From Rubrivivax sp. (lineage in GTDB: Bacteria; Pseudomonadota; Gammaproteobacteria; Burkholderiales; Burkholderiaceae_C): DNA of 64,000 nt. The position numbers and the translations under genes were made by a program. This document shows positions 21,157-29,472 of the stretch, in pieces. Numbering within the stretch: the first letter of the stretch is position 1; every line of letters begins with the position of its first letter. Below the pieces are notes generated by a model. It was given only the letters and a program-made list of their open reading frames with translations. It was not told the DNA's origin and ran no database searches. The stretch lies in contig JAHBZT010000003.1 in assembly GCA_019635315.1 (NCBI GenBank), positions 620,001 to 684,000 of the forward strand, given 5' to 3'.

Positions 21157-22128
21157 TCAGTCCGCGTACTGGCCGGCGGCCTTGATCGCGGCACCCCACT
21201 TGTTGATCTCGTCGGCGACGAACTTCTTGTGGCCTTCCGGCGTCAGGCGGTTGTCGGTGACGATCACGGCGCCCAGCGCTTCCTGGCGCTTGACGAACTC
21301 GGGGTCCTTCAGCGCCTCGCGCAGCGCGGCGTTGAGCTTGTCCAGCACCGGCTTGGGCGTGCCCTTGGGCGCATAGACGCCGTGCCAGATCGACACGTTG
21401 AAGCCCTTCAGGCCCTGGCTGTCCAGCGTCGGCAGGTTCTTCAGCGCCGGCGTCGTCAGCGGCTGCATGGTCGAGACCGCGTAGGCCTTGACCTTGCCGG
21501 CCTCGATCTGCGAGGTCGTGTTGGTGGTCTGGTCGCACATGATGTCGACCTGGCCGCCCAGGATGTCGGTCATCGCGGGAGCCGTGCCCTTGTACGGCAC
21601 GGTGGTCATCTCGACCTGCAGTGCCTGCTGGAACAGCAGCCCGCACAGGTGCGAGGCGGCGCCCAGGCCGGCGTTGGCCAGGTTGACCTTGCCCTTGTTG
21701 TCGTTGATCCACTTGCGCAGCTCGGCGAAGTTGTTCGCCGGCAGGTTGGGGCGGCCGATCAGCGTCATCGGCACGTCGTTGACCATGCCGACGAACTCGA
21801 AGTCGTCGAGCACGCTGAACGGCAGCTTGCGGTACAGCCCCGGGCTGGTGGACATGCCGATGTGGTACAGCAGCAGCGTGTGGCCGTCCGGCGTGGCCTT
21901 CGCGACGCGGGCCGCACCCAGCGTGCCGCCGGCGCCGCCGACGTTCTCGACGACGATGGTGGCGTTGCCCAGCGGCTTGCGCACCGCCTCGGCGAAGTCG
22001 CGCGCGACCTTGTCGGTGGGGCCGCCGGCCGCGAACGGCACGACGATGGTGATCGGCTTGTCCGGGAAGGCGGACGCGGCGCCGGCGACGGCGACGGCGG
22101 CCACGGCGAGCAGGGTCTTCTTGATCAC
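21157..22128 (-). CDS. Tripartite tricarboxylate transporter (Bug-family) substrate-binding protein
   Basis: A 323-residue TctC/Bug receptor. The signal peptide MIKKTLLAVAAVAVAGAASA is a clean Sec signal with cleavage before FPDKPITIVVPFAAGG, the family start. Other marks are IVVENVGGAGGTLGA, the VPYKGTAPAMTD ligand loop and DIMCDQTTN with a cysteine. No TctA/TctB gene is nearby. AGGAGACTGC precedes the start. The conserved unknown gene downstream on the same strand is probably cotranscribed. Ligand unknown, likely a carboxylate. Confidence 0.92.
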   Translation of the reverse strand: MIKKTLLAVAAVAVAGAASAFPDKPITIVVPFAAGGPTDKVARDFAEAVRKPLGNATIVVENVGGAGGTLGAARVAKATPDGHTLLLYHIGMSTSPGLYRKLPFSVLDDFEFVGMVNDVPMTLIGRPNLPANNFAELRKWINDNKGKVNLANAGLGAASHLCGLLFQQALQVEMTTVPYKGTAPAMTDILGGQVDIMCDQTTNTTSQIEAGKVKAYAVSTMQPLTTPALKNLPTLDSQGLKGFNVSIWHGVYAPKGTPKPVLDKLNAALREALKDPEFVKRQEALGAVIVTDNRLTPEGHKKFVADEINKWGAAIKAAGQYAD

Positions 22129-22445
22129 GTGCAGTCTCCTTGAGGTCGGTGCGACGGGCGGATGCTAGCGGCGCCGGCCCCGGCGCGCGACGCGGGAACT
22201 ACGTAGCGACGGCCCGGAAGGGGGCTTTCGTATCGTGCGCCGGCGGCGCTCAGCGGTGGCTGCGCGCTCGCGCTGGCAGGCGCTCGCCGCGCCGCTGGCG
22301 GCGGTCCGTGCGCAGGCACGGCCCGCCGTCCCGCTCAGCCAACGCTTCGCCTGCGGCTCAGCCATGCAGGCCGCGCTCGCGCAGGCATGCGCTCGCTCTT
22401 CGCGAGGCGCGGGACCGTCCGCAGGGACGGTCGCAGCGTCCACGC
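22129..22445. other. 317-bp gap between Bug gene and PaaK-like ligase gene
   Basis: No credible gene. A -10-like TAGCAT (minus strand, 22167-22162) could serve the Bug gene. A 20-mer at 22248-22267 repeats, with one mismatch, the DNA at 22444-22463 that encodes the last codons and stop of the ligase gene, in the same orientation. The rest is GC-rich with several short inverted repeats. Confidence 0.5.
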
Positions 22446-23738
22446 TCAGCGATGGCTGCGCGCGTCCTCGATCACCTTGCCGTCGTTGGGCAGGCTGCCC
22501 GGGGCCAGCAGCTCGATGTCGCTGCGCAGCTTGGTCAGGTCGCGAACGGTGGCGGCCAGTGCGTCGGCGAGCCCGGCCTGGCCCTCGGCGCCGCCGGCGC
22601 ATTCCACCTTCAGTGTCATCAGGTCGGCGGCCATCTCGCCGCTGACGACCAGCCGCGCCTTCAGCACCTGCGGGTGGCGGCGCAGCACCTCGGCGACCTG
22701 GCTGGGGTGCACGAACATGCCGCGTACCTTGGCCGTCTGGTCGGCGCGGCCCAGCCAGCCGCGGATGCGCGTGTTGGTGCGCCCGGTCGGGCAGCGCCCG
22801 GGCAGCACCGCCGACAGGTCGCCAGTGCCGAAACGCAGCAGCGGGTAGTCGGGCGACAGCGTCGTGATGACGACCTCGCCGACCTCGCCGTCGGGCACCG
22901 GGTCGCCGGTGCCCGGGCGCACTATCTCCAGGATCACGCCTTCGTCGAGCACCAGGCCTTCGCGCGCCGCCGTCTCGTAGGCGATGGTGCCCACATCCGC
23001 GGTGGCATAGGCCTGGTAGCCGGTCACGCCGCGTTCCTGCAGCCAGTCGCGCAGGCTGCCCGGGAAGGCCTCGCCGCTGAGCAGCGCCTTCTTCAGGTGC
23101 GGCAGCGCGACGCCGGTCTCGGCCGCCTTCTCCAGCAGGATGCGCAGGAAGCTGGGCGTGCCGGCGTAGGCATCGGCGCGCAGCTCGGCCATCGCCTGCA
23201 GCTGCAGCTCGGTGTTGCCGACGCCACCCGGGAAGACGGTGCAGCCCAGCGCGCGCGCGCCGGCATCCATCATCCAGGCGCCGGGCGTCAGGTGGTAGCT
23301 GAAGCTGTTGTGCACGAGGTCGCCGGCGCGCAAGCCCGCGGCGAACAGCGCGCGTGCGGTGCGCCAGTAGTCGCGGCCCTCGCCCTCGGGCTCGTAGATC
23401 GGGCCCGGCGACTGGTAGACGCGGCCGGCCGGCCGGCCGGCGCGCGCCGCCATCGCCCGCCAGCCCAGCGCCGAGAAGCCGCCGAAGGGGTCCCAGCCGT
23501 CACCGGCCGCGGCGCGCGTGGCCTGCTGGCGCTGCAGCAGTTCGCCCTTGCGCACGACCGGCAGCCGGGCCAGTGCGGCGCGGCTGGTCACCGCACCGGC
23601 GTCGACGTCGCGCAGGATCTCGGCCAGCGCCGGCACCGCCTGCGCGGCGCGCACCTGCGCCGGCAGCGCCGCCATCAGCGCGGCCTCGCGCGCGGCCGGG
23701 TCGCGCGTTTCCAGGGGGTCGTAGTGCTCGGCGCTCAT
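22446..23738 (-). CDS. Phenylacetate-CoA ligase-like AMP-forming ligase (PaaK family)
   Basis: A 430-residue adenylate-forming enzyme of the PaaK branch, which activates aromatic or other carboxylic acids to CoA thioesters. Visible parts are MSAEHYDPLETRDPAAREA at the start, the GGVGNTELQLQAMAELRADA substrate region, YQAYATADVGTIAYE and GEVVITTLSPDYPLLRFGTG. The ATG at 23738 has GGAGAC upstream and gives the family N-terminus. It is the last gene of the Liv operon, so the imported compound is probably activated by this enzyme. The exact acid is unknown. Confidence 0.88.
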   Translation of the reverse strand: MSAEHYDPLETRDPAAREAALMAALPAQVRAAQAVPALAEILRDVDAGAVTSRAALARLPVVRKGELLQRQQATRAAAGDGWDPFGGFSALGWRAMAARAGRPAGRVYQSPGPIYEPEGEGRDYWRTARALFAAGLRAGDLVHNSFSYHLTPGAWMMDAGARALGCTVFPGGVGNTELQLQAMAELRADAYAGTPSFLRILLEKAAETGVALPHLKKALLSGEAFPGSLRDWLQERGVTGYQAYATADVGTIAYETAAREGLVLDEGVILEIVRPGTGDPVPDGEVGEVVITTLSPDYPLLRFGTGDLSAVLPGRCPTGRTNTRIRGWLGRADQTAKVRGMFVHPSQVAEVLRRHPQVLKARLVVSGEMAADLMTLKVECAGGAEGQAGLADALAATVRDLTKLRSDIELLAPGSLPNDGKVIEDARSHR

Positions 23739-23787
23739 GTCGCCTGTCTCCGTCGACGGCGCGCCCAGGGCGCGGCCGGGTTGCATC

Positions 23788-24096
23788 TCATTCCTCGCGG
23801 TCCCAGCGCGCGAGCCGCTTCTTCACCTCGTCGAGGAGCTTGCGCAGGTCGGGGCTGGCGCGCAGCACCTGGGTGTCCCATTCCGGCGTCAGCATCAGCC
23901 GCCGCGCGACGCGCGCGCGGATCGCGCCGTCCTCCGCGGCGAGTTCGACGACCCGCTTGCCGCGCAGTTCGAAGCCCGGCCCGCGTTCGGCCAGGCCCAG
24001 GTCGCGCAGCGAGCGCTTCAGCGTCACCAGCGCGGCCGCGGCGTCGAAGGGCGGCGGCGCGAAGCCGCCGAAGTCGCCGGCATCGTCCGTGCTCAC
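23788..24096 (-). CDS. Small protein of unknown function in the Liv operon
   Basis: A 102-residue protein that I do not recognise. GTG overlaps the livF stop as GTGA, so it is translationally coupled. Its first 25 residues are acidic and flexible (DDAGDFGGFAPPPFD), followed by a basic helical stretch (VTLKRSLRDLGL), a short beta-like GFELRGKRVVELAAE and two helices ending VKKRLARWDREE. Its place between the transporter ATPase and the CoA ligase suggests an accessory role for one of them, but nothing in the sequence proves this. Confidence 0.6.
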   Translation of the reverse strand: MSTDDAGDFGGFAPPPFDAAAALVTLKRSLRDLGLAERGPGFELRGKRVVELAAEDGAIRARVARRLMLTPEWDTQVLRASPDLRKLLDEVKKRLARWDREE

Positions 24097-24899
24097 GACA
24101 ACCACCGCTTGCGCCGCTTGTAGCTCTTCACGTCGCGGAAGCTCTTGCGGTCGCCGCCGCCCATGCCCAGGTAGAACTCCTTGACGTCCTCGTTCTCGCG
24201 CAGCGCCTTGGCCTCGCCGTCCATCACGATGCGGCCGTTCTCCAGGATGTAGCCGTAGTCGGCGTAGCGCAGCGCCATGTTGGTGTTCTGCTCGGCGAGC
24301 AGGAAGGTCGTCCTCTCCTTGGTGTTGAGGTCCTTCACGATCTCGAACACCTCCTCGACGATCTGCGGCGCCAGGCCCATGCTGGGCTCGTCGAGCAGCA
24401 CCATCTTCGGGTTGGCCATCAGCGCGCGGCCGATCGCGCACATCTGCTGCTCGCCGCCGCTGGTGTAGGCGGCCTGGCTGGTGCGGCGCTGCTTCAGGCG
24501 CGGGAAGTAGGCATAGACCTTCTCCAGCGTCGCGGCCACCGCGGCCTTGCCGTCCTTGCGCGTATAGGCGCCGGTGAGCAGGTTCTCCTCGATCGTCAGG
24601 TGCGCGAAGCAGTGCCGACCCTCCATGACCTGGATCACGCCGCGGTCCACCATCTCGGCGGTCGACAGCTTCTCGATGCGCTCGCCGCGCAGCTCGATCG
24701 AGCCCTTGGTCACCTCGCCGCGCTCGCCGGCCAGCAGGTTGCTGACCGCGCGCAGCGTGGTCGTCTTGCCGGCGCCGTTGCCGCCCAGCAGCGCGACCAC
24801 GCCGCCTTCCGGCACCTGCAGGCTGACGCCCTTGAGCACCAGGATCACGTGGTTGTAGATGACCTCGATGCCGTTGACGTTGAGCAGGATGTTCGACAT
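24093..24899 (-). CDS. livF: Branched-chain amino-acid-type ABC transporter ATP-binding protein LivF
   Basis: A 268-residue ABC ATPase. Walker A is GGNGAGKTT near residue 40, the signature region reads TSGGEQQMCAIGRALM and Walker B is KMVLLDEPSMGLAP. The C-terminus is longer and more basic (KSYKRRKRWLS) than usual. It pairs with LivG to drive import through LivH/LivM. The ATG at 24899 begins MSNILLNVNGIEVIYNHVI; upstream in-frame codons lie in the hairpin array and are not coding. LivF is separated from the binding-protein gene by that array. Confidence 0.94.
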   Translation of the reverse strand: MSNILLNVNGIEVIYNHVILVLKGVSLQVPEGGVVALLGGNGAGKTTTLRAVSNLLAGERGEVTKGSIELRGERIEKLSTAEMVDRGVIQVMEGRHCFAHLTIEENLLTGAYTRKDGKAAVAATLEKVYAYFPRLKQRRTSQAAYTSGGEQQMCAIGRALMANPKMVLLDEPSMGLAPQIVEEVFEIVKDLNTKERTTFLLAEQNTNMALRYADYGYILENGRIVMDGEAKALRENEDVKEFYLGMGGGDRKSFRDVKSYKRRKRWLS

Positions 24900-24918
24900 G
24901 AGTGACCTGACCTCTGAA

Positions 24919-25100
24919 CTCGCCACAGCGCCGCGCGCGGCGCTGTGGCGAGGGCCCCGCGAGGGGCCCGCCCCCGCGTGGCGGGGGTCGGGGGTGCCCA
25001 AAACCCCTCCCTCACGGAGGGAGGGGAAGGGGTGGGAGCGGTGAATGCCCTCCGCTCAGCGGAGGGCGCCCGCCGCATGGCCAGTCCCTTCAGGACTGGC
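24919..25100. repeat. Array of six tandem hairpins between binding-protein gene and livF
   Basis: Six consecutive inverted repeats: a perfect 34-bp palindrome at 24919-24952, then hairpins at 24952-24969 (7-bp stem), 24971-24987 (7 bp), 25004-25026 (10 bp), 25047-25067 (9-10 bp) and 25080-25100 (8 bp). Each has a different sequence and a short loop. The last overlaps the 3' end of the binding-protein gene and has its stop codon in the loop. In mRNA they would form a string of strong stems after the binding-protein message. No T tracts. Confidence 0.85.
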
Positions 25101-26409
25101 AATCGGCGGGCGTCCTCCGCTGCAGCTTCTTCTCCGCCGCATACTTGTCCGCGGCCGACCGGATCATCGACTTGATGATGGTCTCGTCGGACTGATACCA
25201 GTCGGAGGTGAAGTTCCACTTCGCGCCGTCCCAGGTGTGCACGCGGGCCCAGGTCGCGCCGCGGTGGTCGGCGCAGCTGGTGCTGATCGGCCGCATCACG
25301 CCGGCGAAGCCCAGGTCGTCGAGCTTCTTCTGGTCCAGCGCCAGGTTCTCCAGGCCCCAGCGCGTCTGCTCGCCGGTCATCACCTTGCCCTTGCCGAAGC
25401 GTTCCTGCGCGCGACGAACGCCTTCCACGCCCAGCATCGCGCTCATCAGGCCGCGCATGTACAGCACCTGGCCGACCTCGTCGCGCGGGCCCGTGCCCTG
25501 GCCCTTGTCGTGCACCATCGCCAGGATGTCCTTGACGACCTTGGCGTTGGGCTCGGCGCCATGCTGCAGCGCCAGCGCGTTGTAGCCCTTGGCGCCGTCG
25601 CCCACGTCCTTGACGTCGGGCTCGGCGCCGGCCCACCACACGCCGTACATCTTGTCGCGCGGGTAGCCGGTGGCCTGCGCCTCCTTCAGCGCGGTGGAGT
25701 TCATCACGCCCCAGCCCCACAGGAAGACGTAGTCGGGGCGCTGCTGGCGGATCTGCAGCCAGGTCGCCTTCTGCTCGACGCCGGGGTGCGTCACCGGCAG
25801 CAGCATCAGCTCGAAGCCATGCAGCTTCTGGCGCTCCTGCATCAGCGGGATCGGCTCCTTGCCGTAGGGGCTGTCGTGGTAGACGAGGGCGATCTTCTTG
25901 CCCTTGAGCTTGTCCCAGCCGCCGTCCTTCTTGGCCACGTGCTGCAGCAGGATGTCGGCCGCGTCCCAGTAGGTGCCGGCGAGCGGGAAGTTCCACTTGA
26001 AGACCATGCCGTCCGTGCTCTCGCTGCGGCCGTAGCCGGCAGTGATGAGCGGGATCTTGTCGATCGGCGCCTTCTCGGTCAGCGCGAAGGTGATGCCGGT
26101 GGACAGCGGCTGGAACAGCGTCGCGCCGCCGTTCTTGCCCTTCAGGCGCTCGTAGCACTCGACGCCGCGGTCGGTGGCGTAGCCGGTCTCGCATTCCTCC
26201 CAGCTGACCTTCACGCCGTTGATGCCGCCGCGCGCATTGACGAGCTTCAGATAGTCGACATAACCGTTGGCGAAGGGCACGCCGTTGGGCGCGTAGGCAC
26301 CGGTGCGGTAGACCAGGGCCGGGAAGAACTGCTCCTTGGCCTGGGCGTAGGCCGCGCCGATGCCGGCCGCGACGAGCGCGCCGGCCAGTGCGAGAGTCCG
26401 AAACTTCAT
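25090..26409 (-). CDS. ABC transporter substrate-binding protein (branched-chain amino acid type)
   Basis: A 439-residue periplasmic receptor of the LivJ/type I fold. Signal peptide MKFRTLALAGALVAAGIGAAYAQA, cleaved near residue 24. The mature protein starts KEQFFPALVYRTGAYAPNG and shows VSWEECETGYATDRGVECYERLK with two cysteines and the LVYHDSPYGKEPIPLMQ region. It belongs to a group with aromatic or acyl ligands rather than leucine, judged only by the ligase genes in the operon. The adjacent permease and ATPase genes complete the importer. The stop lies in a hairpin loop. Confidence 0.9.
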   Translation of the reverse strand: MKFRTLALAGALVAAGIGAAYAQAKEQFFPALVYRTGAYAPNGVPFANGYVDYLKLVNARGGINGVKVSWEECETGYATDRGVECYERLKGKNGGATLFQPLSTGITFALTEKAPIDKIPLITAGYGRSESTDGMVFKWNFPLAGTYWDAADILLQHVAKKDGGWDKLKGKKIALVYHDSPYGKEPIPLMQERQKLHGFELMLLPVTHPGVEQKATWLQIRQQRPDYVFLWGWGVMNSTALKEAQATGYPRDKMYGVWWAGAEPDVKDVGDGAKGYNALALQHGAEPNAKVVKDILAMVHDKGQGTGPRDEVGQVLYMRGLMSAMLGVEGVRRAQERFGKGKVMTGEQTRWGLENLALDQKKLDDLGFAGVMRPISTSCADHRGATWARVHTWDGAKWNFTSDWYQSDETIIKSMIRSAADKYAAEKKLQRRTPADCQS

Positions 26410-26523
26410 GTCTGCCTCCAGAGGGTGGGAAAGCGCACGCGGGCGTGCATGGGTGAGGATCGCCAGGTCTTGGAGCCTGCTCGGGTGTCGAAGGTCATCG
26501 GGGTTTGCCCTCGATTCGATGAA

Positions 26524-27603
26524 TCAGTGCGGGAAGGGCCACAGCCGCAGCTTCTCCTTGCCGATCGACCACAGCCGGGCCAGGCCATGCGGCTCGACGA
26601 TCAGGAAGAAGACGATGAGGCTGCCGAAGATCATCAGCTCGGTGTGCGCGACCGCGGCGGTGCTGATCGTCACGCCGACCAGCGAACCCAGCACCGGCAG
26701 CGCCTGGTTCAGGAAGATCGGCAGGATCACGATGAATGCGGCGCCGAAGAAACTGCCCATGATCGAGCCCAGCCCGCCGATGATGATCATGAACAGCAGC
26801 TGGAACGAGCGGTCGATCGAGAAGGCCGCCGGCTCCCAGGCCCCCAGGTGCACGAAGCCCCACAGCGCGCCGGCGACGCCGACGATGAAGCTGCTCACCG
26901 CGAAGGCCGTGAGCTTGGCGTAGACCGGGCGGATGCCGATGACGGCCGCGGCGACGTCCATGTCGCGGATCGCCATCCACTCGCGGCCGATGTGGCTGCG
27001 CACCAGGTTCTTCGCCAGCCAGGCGAAGACGATCACGAAGCCCAGGCAGAAGAGGTATTTCTCCACCGGGGTGTCGATGCTCCAGCCCAGCAGGCTGAGG
27101 TTGGACACCGAGACGCTGCCCGAGGGCGTGTAGTTGGTGAACCACTTGATGCGCAGGAAGGCCCAGTCCCAGAAGAACTGCGCCGCCAGCGTCGCCACCG
27201 CGAGGTACAGGCCCTTGATGCGCAGCGACGGGATGCCGAACAGCACGCCGATCACGGTGGCGCAGACGCCGCCCAGCAGGATCGCCAGCACCATCGGGAT
27301 GCCGTCGACGCGGATCAGGAAGTTGTAGGCCGCATAGGCGCCCACCGCCATGAAGGCGCCGGTGCCCAGGCTGATCTGCCCGCAGTAGCCGACCAGGATG
27401 TTCAGCCCCAGCGCCGCCAGCGACAGGATCAGGAAGGGGATCAGGATGGCGCGGAACAGGTAGTCGTCCTGCACCAGCAGCGGGATGCCGATGGCGGCGA
27501 AGGCGACCACGAGGCCGATCGCGACGCGGTCCTGCAGGATCGGGAAGACCTGCTGGTCGGCGCGGTAGCTGGTCTTGAACTGGCCGTTCTCTCTGTACAG
27601 CAT
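26524..27603 (-). CDS. livM: Branched-chain amino-acid-type ABC transporter permease LivM
   Basis: A 359-residue membrane protein with eight to ten helices. The family signature GQISLGTGAFMAVGAYAAYN is near residue 100 and the EAA-like loop RSHIGREWMAIRDMDVAAAVIG near residue 220. It forms the channel with LivH. The N-terminal 30 residues are a soluble leader (MLYRENGQFKTSYRADQQVF). The gene is followed by the binding-protein gene and preceded by livH, with a hairpin-containing gap of 81 bp. Confidence 0.94.
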   Translation of the reverse strand: MLYRENGQFKTSYRADQQVFPILQDRVAIGLVVAFAAIGIPLLVQDDYLFRAILIPFLILSLAALGLNILVGYCGQISLGTGAFMAVGAYAAYNFLIRVDGIPMVLAILLGGVCATVIGVLFGIPSLRIKGLYLAVATLAAQFFWDWAFLRIKWFTNYTPSGSVSVSNLSLLGWSIDTPVEKYLFCLGFVIVFAWLAKNLVRSHIGREWMAIRDMDVAAAVIGIRPVYAKLTAFAVSSFIVGVAGALWGFVHLGAWEPAAFSIDRSFQLLFMIIIGGLGSIMGSFFGAAFIVILPIFLNQALPVLGSLVGVTISTAAVAHTELMIFGSLIVFFLIVEPHGLARLWSIGKEKLRLWPFPH

Positions 27604-27637
27604 GGTCGATGGTCGTTTAGTTCCGGCCCGCTTCGCT

Positions 27638-27656
27638 TGACTTGCTTCGCAAGTCA
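27638..27656. repeat. Hairpin in the livH-livM gap
   Basis: Eight-base arms TGACTTGC and GCAAGTCA around TTC. It lies downstream of the hairpin that covers the livH stop, within the livH-livM spacer. Confidence 0.7.
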
Positions 27657-27670
27657 GCCTTCACTGAAGA

Positions 27671-27702
27671 ATCATCGATCGCGTTCATACGCGATCGATG
27701 AT
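27671..27702. repeat. Hairpin with the livH stop codon in its loop
   Basis: Perfect 14-base arms at 27671-27684 and 27689-27702 around the loop TCAT. On the coding (minus) strand the first arm is the last codons of livH and the loop holds its TGA stop; the second arm is an inverted copy of those codons in the spacer. Confidence 0.85.
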
Positions 27703-28614
27703 CTTCTCGCCAAAGAGACCCTGCGGCCGCACCAGCAGCACGAAGAGCACCAGCACGTAGCCGAACCAGATCTCGATGCCGCCGCCGATCTGGCTGCCGA
27801 TGTAGACCTCGGACAGCTTCTCGCCGACGCCGATGATCAGGCCGCCGATGATGGCGCCCGGCACGCTGGTCAGCCCGCCCAGGATGACCACCGGCAGCGC
27901 CTTCAGCGCGACCAGCGACAGCGAGAACTGCACGCCCAGCTTGCTGCCCCAGATCACGCCGGCGACCAGCGCCACGAAGCCGGCCACGCTCCAGACGATG
28001 ACCCAGATGCGGTTCAGCGGGATGCCGATGCTCTGCGCCGCCTGGTGGTCGTCGGCCACCGCGCGCAGCGCACGGCCGGTGGCGGTGTACTGGAAGAACA
28101 TCGACAGCCCGATCACCAGTGCCGCCGCGATGACCGCCGCGTAGAGGTCTTCCTTGTTGACCAGCAGGCCGCCCTCGAAGGTGCTCTCGAACAGGAAGAT
28201 CGGGTCCTTCGGCAGGCCGACGTCGATCTTGTAGATGTCGCTGCCGAACAGCGTCTGCCCGAAGCCGTCCAGGAAGTAGGTGATGCCCAGCGTGGCCATC
28301 AGCAGCGTGATGCCCTCCTGGTTGACCAGCTTGCCCAGCACCAGCTTCTCCACCAGCCAGGCCACGACGACCATCAGCGCCATCGCGGCGGCGAAGGCCA
28401 GCACGTTGGCCAGCAGCTTGCTGTCGAAGCCCAGGCCCTTGGGGATCCACTCGGCGAAGCGCGCCATCGCCAGCGCCGCGAACAGCACCATCGCGCCCTG
28501 CGCGAAGTTGAAGACGCCGCTGGCCTTGAAGATCAGCACGAAGCCGAGCGCCACCAGCGAATACAGCATGCCCGTCATCAGGCCGCCGAACAGGGTCTCG
28601 AGGAAGGGTCCCAT
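27685..28614 (-). CDS. livH: Branched-chain amino-acid-type ABC transporter permease LivH
   Basis: A 309-residue membrane protein with about eight helices. Family parts include MLYSLVALGFVLIFKASGVFNFAQGAM at the start and the cytoplasmic coupling loop ATGRALRAVADDHQAAQSIGI near residue 190. It partners LivM in the inner membrane. The livG gene ends 15 bp upstream of its start, so they are closely coupled. Its stop lies inside a hairpin loop. Confidence 0.95.
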   Translation of the reverse strand: MGPFLETLFGGLMTGMLYSLVALGFVLIFKASGVFNFAQGAMVLFAALAMARFAEWIPKGLGFDSKLLANVLAFAAAMALMVVVAWLVEKLVLGKLVNQEGITLLMATLGITYFLDGFGQTLFGSDIYKIDVGLPKDPIFLFESTFEGGLLVNKEDLYAAVIAAALVIGLSMFFQYTATGRALRAVADDHQAAQSIGIPLNRIWVIVWSVAGFVALVAGVIWGSKLGVQFSLSLVALKALPVVILGGLTSVPGAIIGGLIIGVGEKLSEVYIGSQIGGGIEIWFGYVLVLFVLLVRPQGLFGEKIIDRV

Positions 28615-28629
28615 CGTGTCGCTTCGGGT

Positions 28630-29472
28630 TCAGTGGCTGGTGCCCAGGTAGGCGCTGATGACCTCGGGGTTGCGCCGCACCTCGTCGGGCGTGCCGTCGC
28701 CGATCTTCTTGCCGTAGTCCAGCACCACGACGCGGTCGCTGATGTCCATCACCACGCCCATGTCGTGCTCGATCAGCACGATCGTCGTGCCGTACTCGTC
28801 GTTGACGTCCAGGATGAAGCGGCTCATGTCCTGCTTCTCCTCGACGTTCATGCCGGCCATCGGCTCGTCCAGCAGCAGCACCTGCGGCTCCATCGCCAGC
28901 GCGCGGCCCAGGTCCACGCGCTTCTGCAGGCCGTAGGGCAGGCGGCCGACCGGCGTCTTGCGGTAGGCCTGGATCTCCAGGAAGTCGATGATCCGCTCGA
29001 CGAATTCGCGGTGCGCCGTCTCCTCGCGCTCCGCCGCGCCCCAGCGGATGGCCTGCTGGAAGATGTTCGTCTTCATCTTCAGGTTGCGGCCGGACATGAT
29101 GTTGTCCAGCACGCTCATGCCCTTGAACAGCGCCAGGTTCTGGAAGGTGCGCGCGATGCCCATCTCGGCGACCTGGCGGCTGTTCATGTGGCTGAAGGTC
29201 TTGCCGCGGAAGCTGATCTGCCCTTCCTGCGGCTGGTAGACGCCGTTGATGCAGTTGAGCATGCTGCTCTTGCCGGCGCCGTTGGGGCCGATGATGGCGC
29301 GCACCTCGTGCTCGCGCACGTCGAAGCTGATGTCGGTCAGCGCCTTCACGCCGCCGAAGCGCAGGCTGATGTTGCGGGCCTCGAGGATGACCTCGCCGAT
29401 GCGCCTGCGGCGCGACGCCTCGTCGCCGGCCTCGGCGGCCGGCGCGGCCACGGGTTCGGCGACCGCATTCAT
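28630..29472 (-). CDS. livG: Branched-chain amino-acid-type ABC transporter ATP-binding protein LivG
   Basis: A 280-residue ABC ATPase. Walker A is GPNGAGKSS near residue 63, the signature region is LPYGLQKRVDLGRAL and Walker B is QVLLLDEPMAGMN. The LivG-type insertion with NLKMKTNIFQQAIRW follows. A 25-residue acidic, alanine-rich N-terminal extension precedes the domain. The ATG overlaps the stop of the upstream acyl-CoA ligase gene as ATGA, binding uptake and activation genes into one operon. Confidence 0.95.
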   Translation of the reverse strand: MNAVAEPVAAPAAEAGDEASRRRRIGEVILEARNISLRFGGVKALTDISFDVREHEVRAIIGPNGAGKSSMLNCINGVYQPQEGQISFRGKTFSHMNSRQVAEMGIARTFQNLALFKGMSVLDNIMSGRNLKMKTNIFQQAIRWGAAEREETAHREFVERIIDFLEIQAYRKTPVGRLPYGLQKRVDLGRALAMEPQVLLLDEPMAGMNVEEKQDMSRFILDVNDEYGTTIVLIEHDMGVVMDISDRVVVLDYGKKIGDGTPDEVRRNPEVISAYLGTSH

